Of a stretch of DNA of 7,803 nucleotides, positions 5,778-7,803 are shown piece by piece. The notes beneath the pieces are model-generated. The model made no database searches. It was not told the DNA's origin and saw nothing but the letters and a program-made list of their open reading frames with translations. Source of the stretch: an uncultured Burkholderiales bacterium (GTDB lineage Bacteria > Pseudomonadota > Gammaproteobacteria > Burkholderiales > Burkholderiaceae_C); NCBI GenBank assembly GCA_903856875.1, contig CAIODE010000257.1, positions 1 through 7,803 on the forward strand. Direction: 5' to 3'. Position numbers and translations under genes: made by a program. Each line of letters opens with the position of its first letter. Position 1 is the first letter of the stretch.

Positions 5778-7803
<2,026 letters not shown>

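Overview
This window looks like ordinary chromosomal DNA from a betaproteobacterium of the order Burkholderiales, most likely a Comamonadaceae-type organism (Limnohabitans/Rhodoferax neighbourhood). That is inferred from protein wording and from the kdsA-eno-ftsB gene order, not from a search. Base composition is moderate, and the long intergenic stretch at about 1232-1425 is clearly AT-richer than the genes. I see no rRNA, tRNA, insertion sequence, CRISPR array, phage gene or recent-transfer signature. Ten protein genes fill almost the whole window; two are cut by its edges.

Left part (1-1821): a leftward gene for a secreted peptide-type ABC transporter substrate-binding protein (C-terminus outside the window) and a rightward RidA-family gene diverge from a roughly 190-bp AT-rich spacer. 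The spacer holds a perfect 21-bp palindrome that looks like an operator.

Middle part (1797-4177): a leftward DUF455 ferritin-like gene overlaps the ridA 3' end tail to tail, and a strong 10-bp-stem inverted repeat sits just past the ridA stop. From a 58-bp divergent spacer with repeated TAGGC/GCCTA elements, a rightward pair starts: a gamma-class carbonic anhydrase-like protein and the redox chaperone Hsp33. Hsp33 must start at a TTG codon that overlaps the upstream stop.

Right part (4184-7803): a leftward operon-like run reads kdsA (N-terminus outside the window), eno, ftsB, pnuC and a NadR-type nicotinamide riboside kinase. Gaps are 14 and 22 bp, then overlaps of 4 and 11 bp. It joins an LPS-precursor enzyme, a glycolytic enzyme and a division protein to a two-gene nicotinamide riboside salvage unit in which PnuC imports the riboside and the kinase phosphorylates and traps it. 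The operon runs head-on into hsp33 with only 6 bp between stop codons.

No convincing undescribed system is present. The best leads are the 21-bp palindrome, the hairpin inside the DUF455 gene end, the Cys/His tail on the kinase, and the symmetric, possibly leaderless promoter between the DUF455 and carbonic anhydrase genes.
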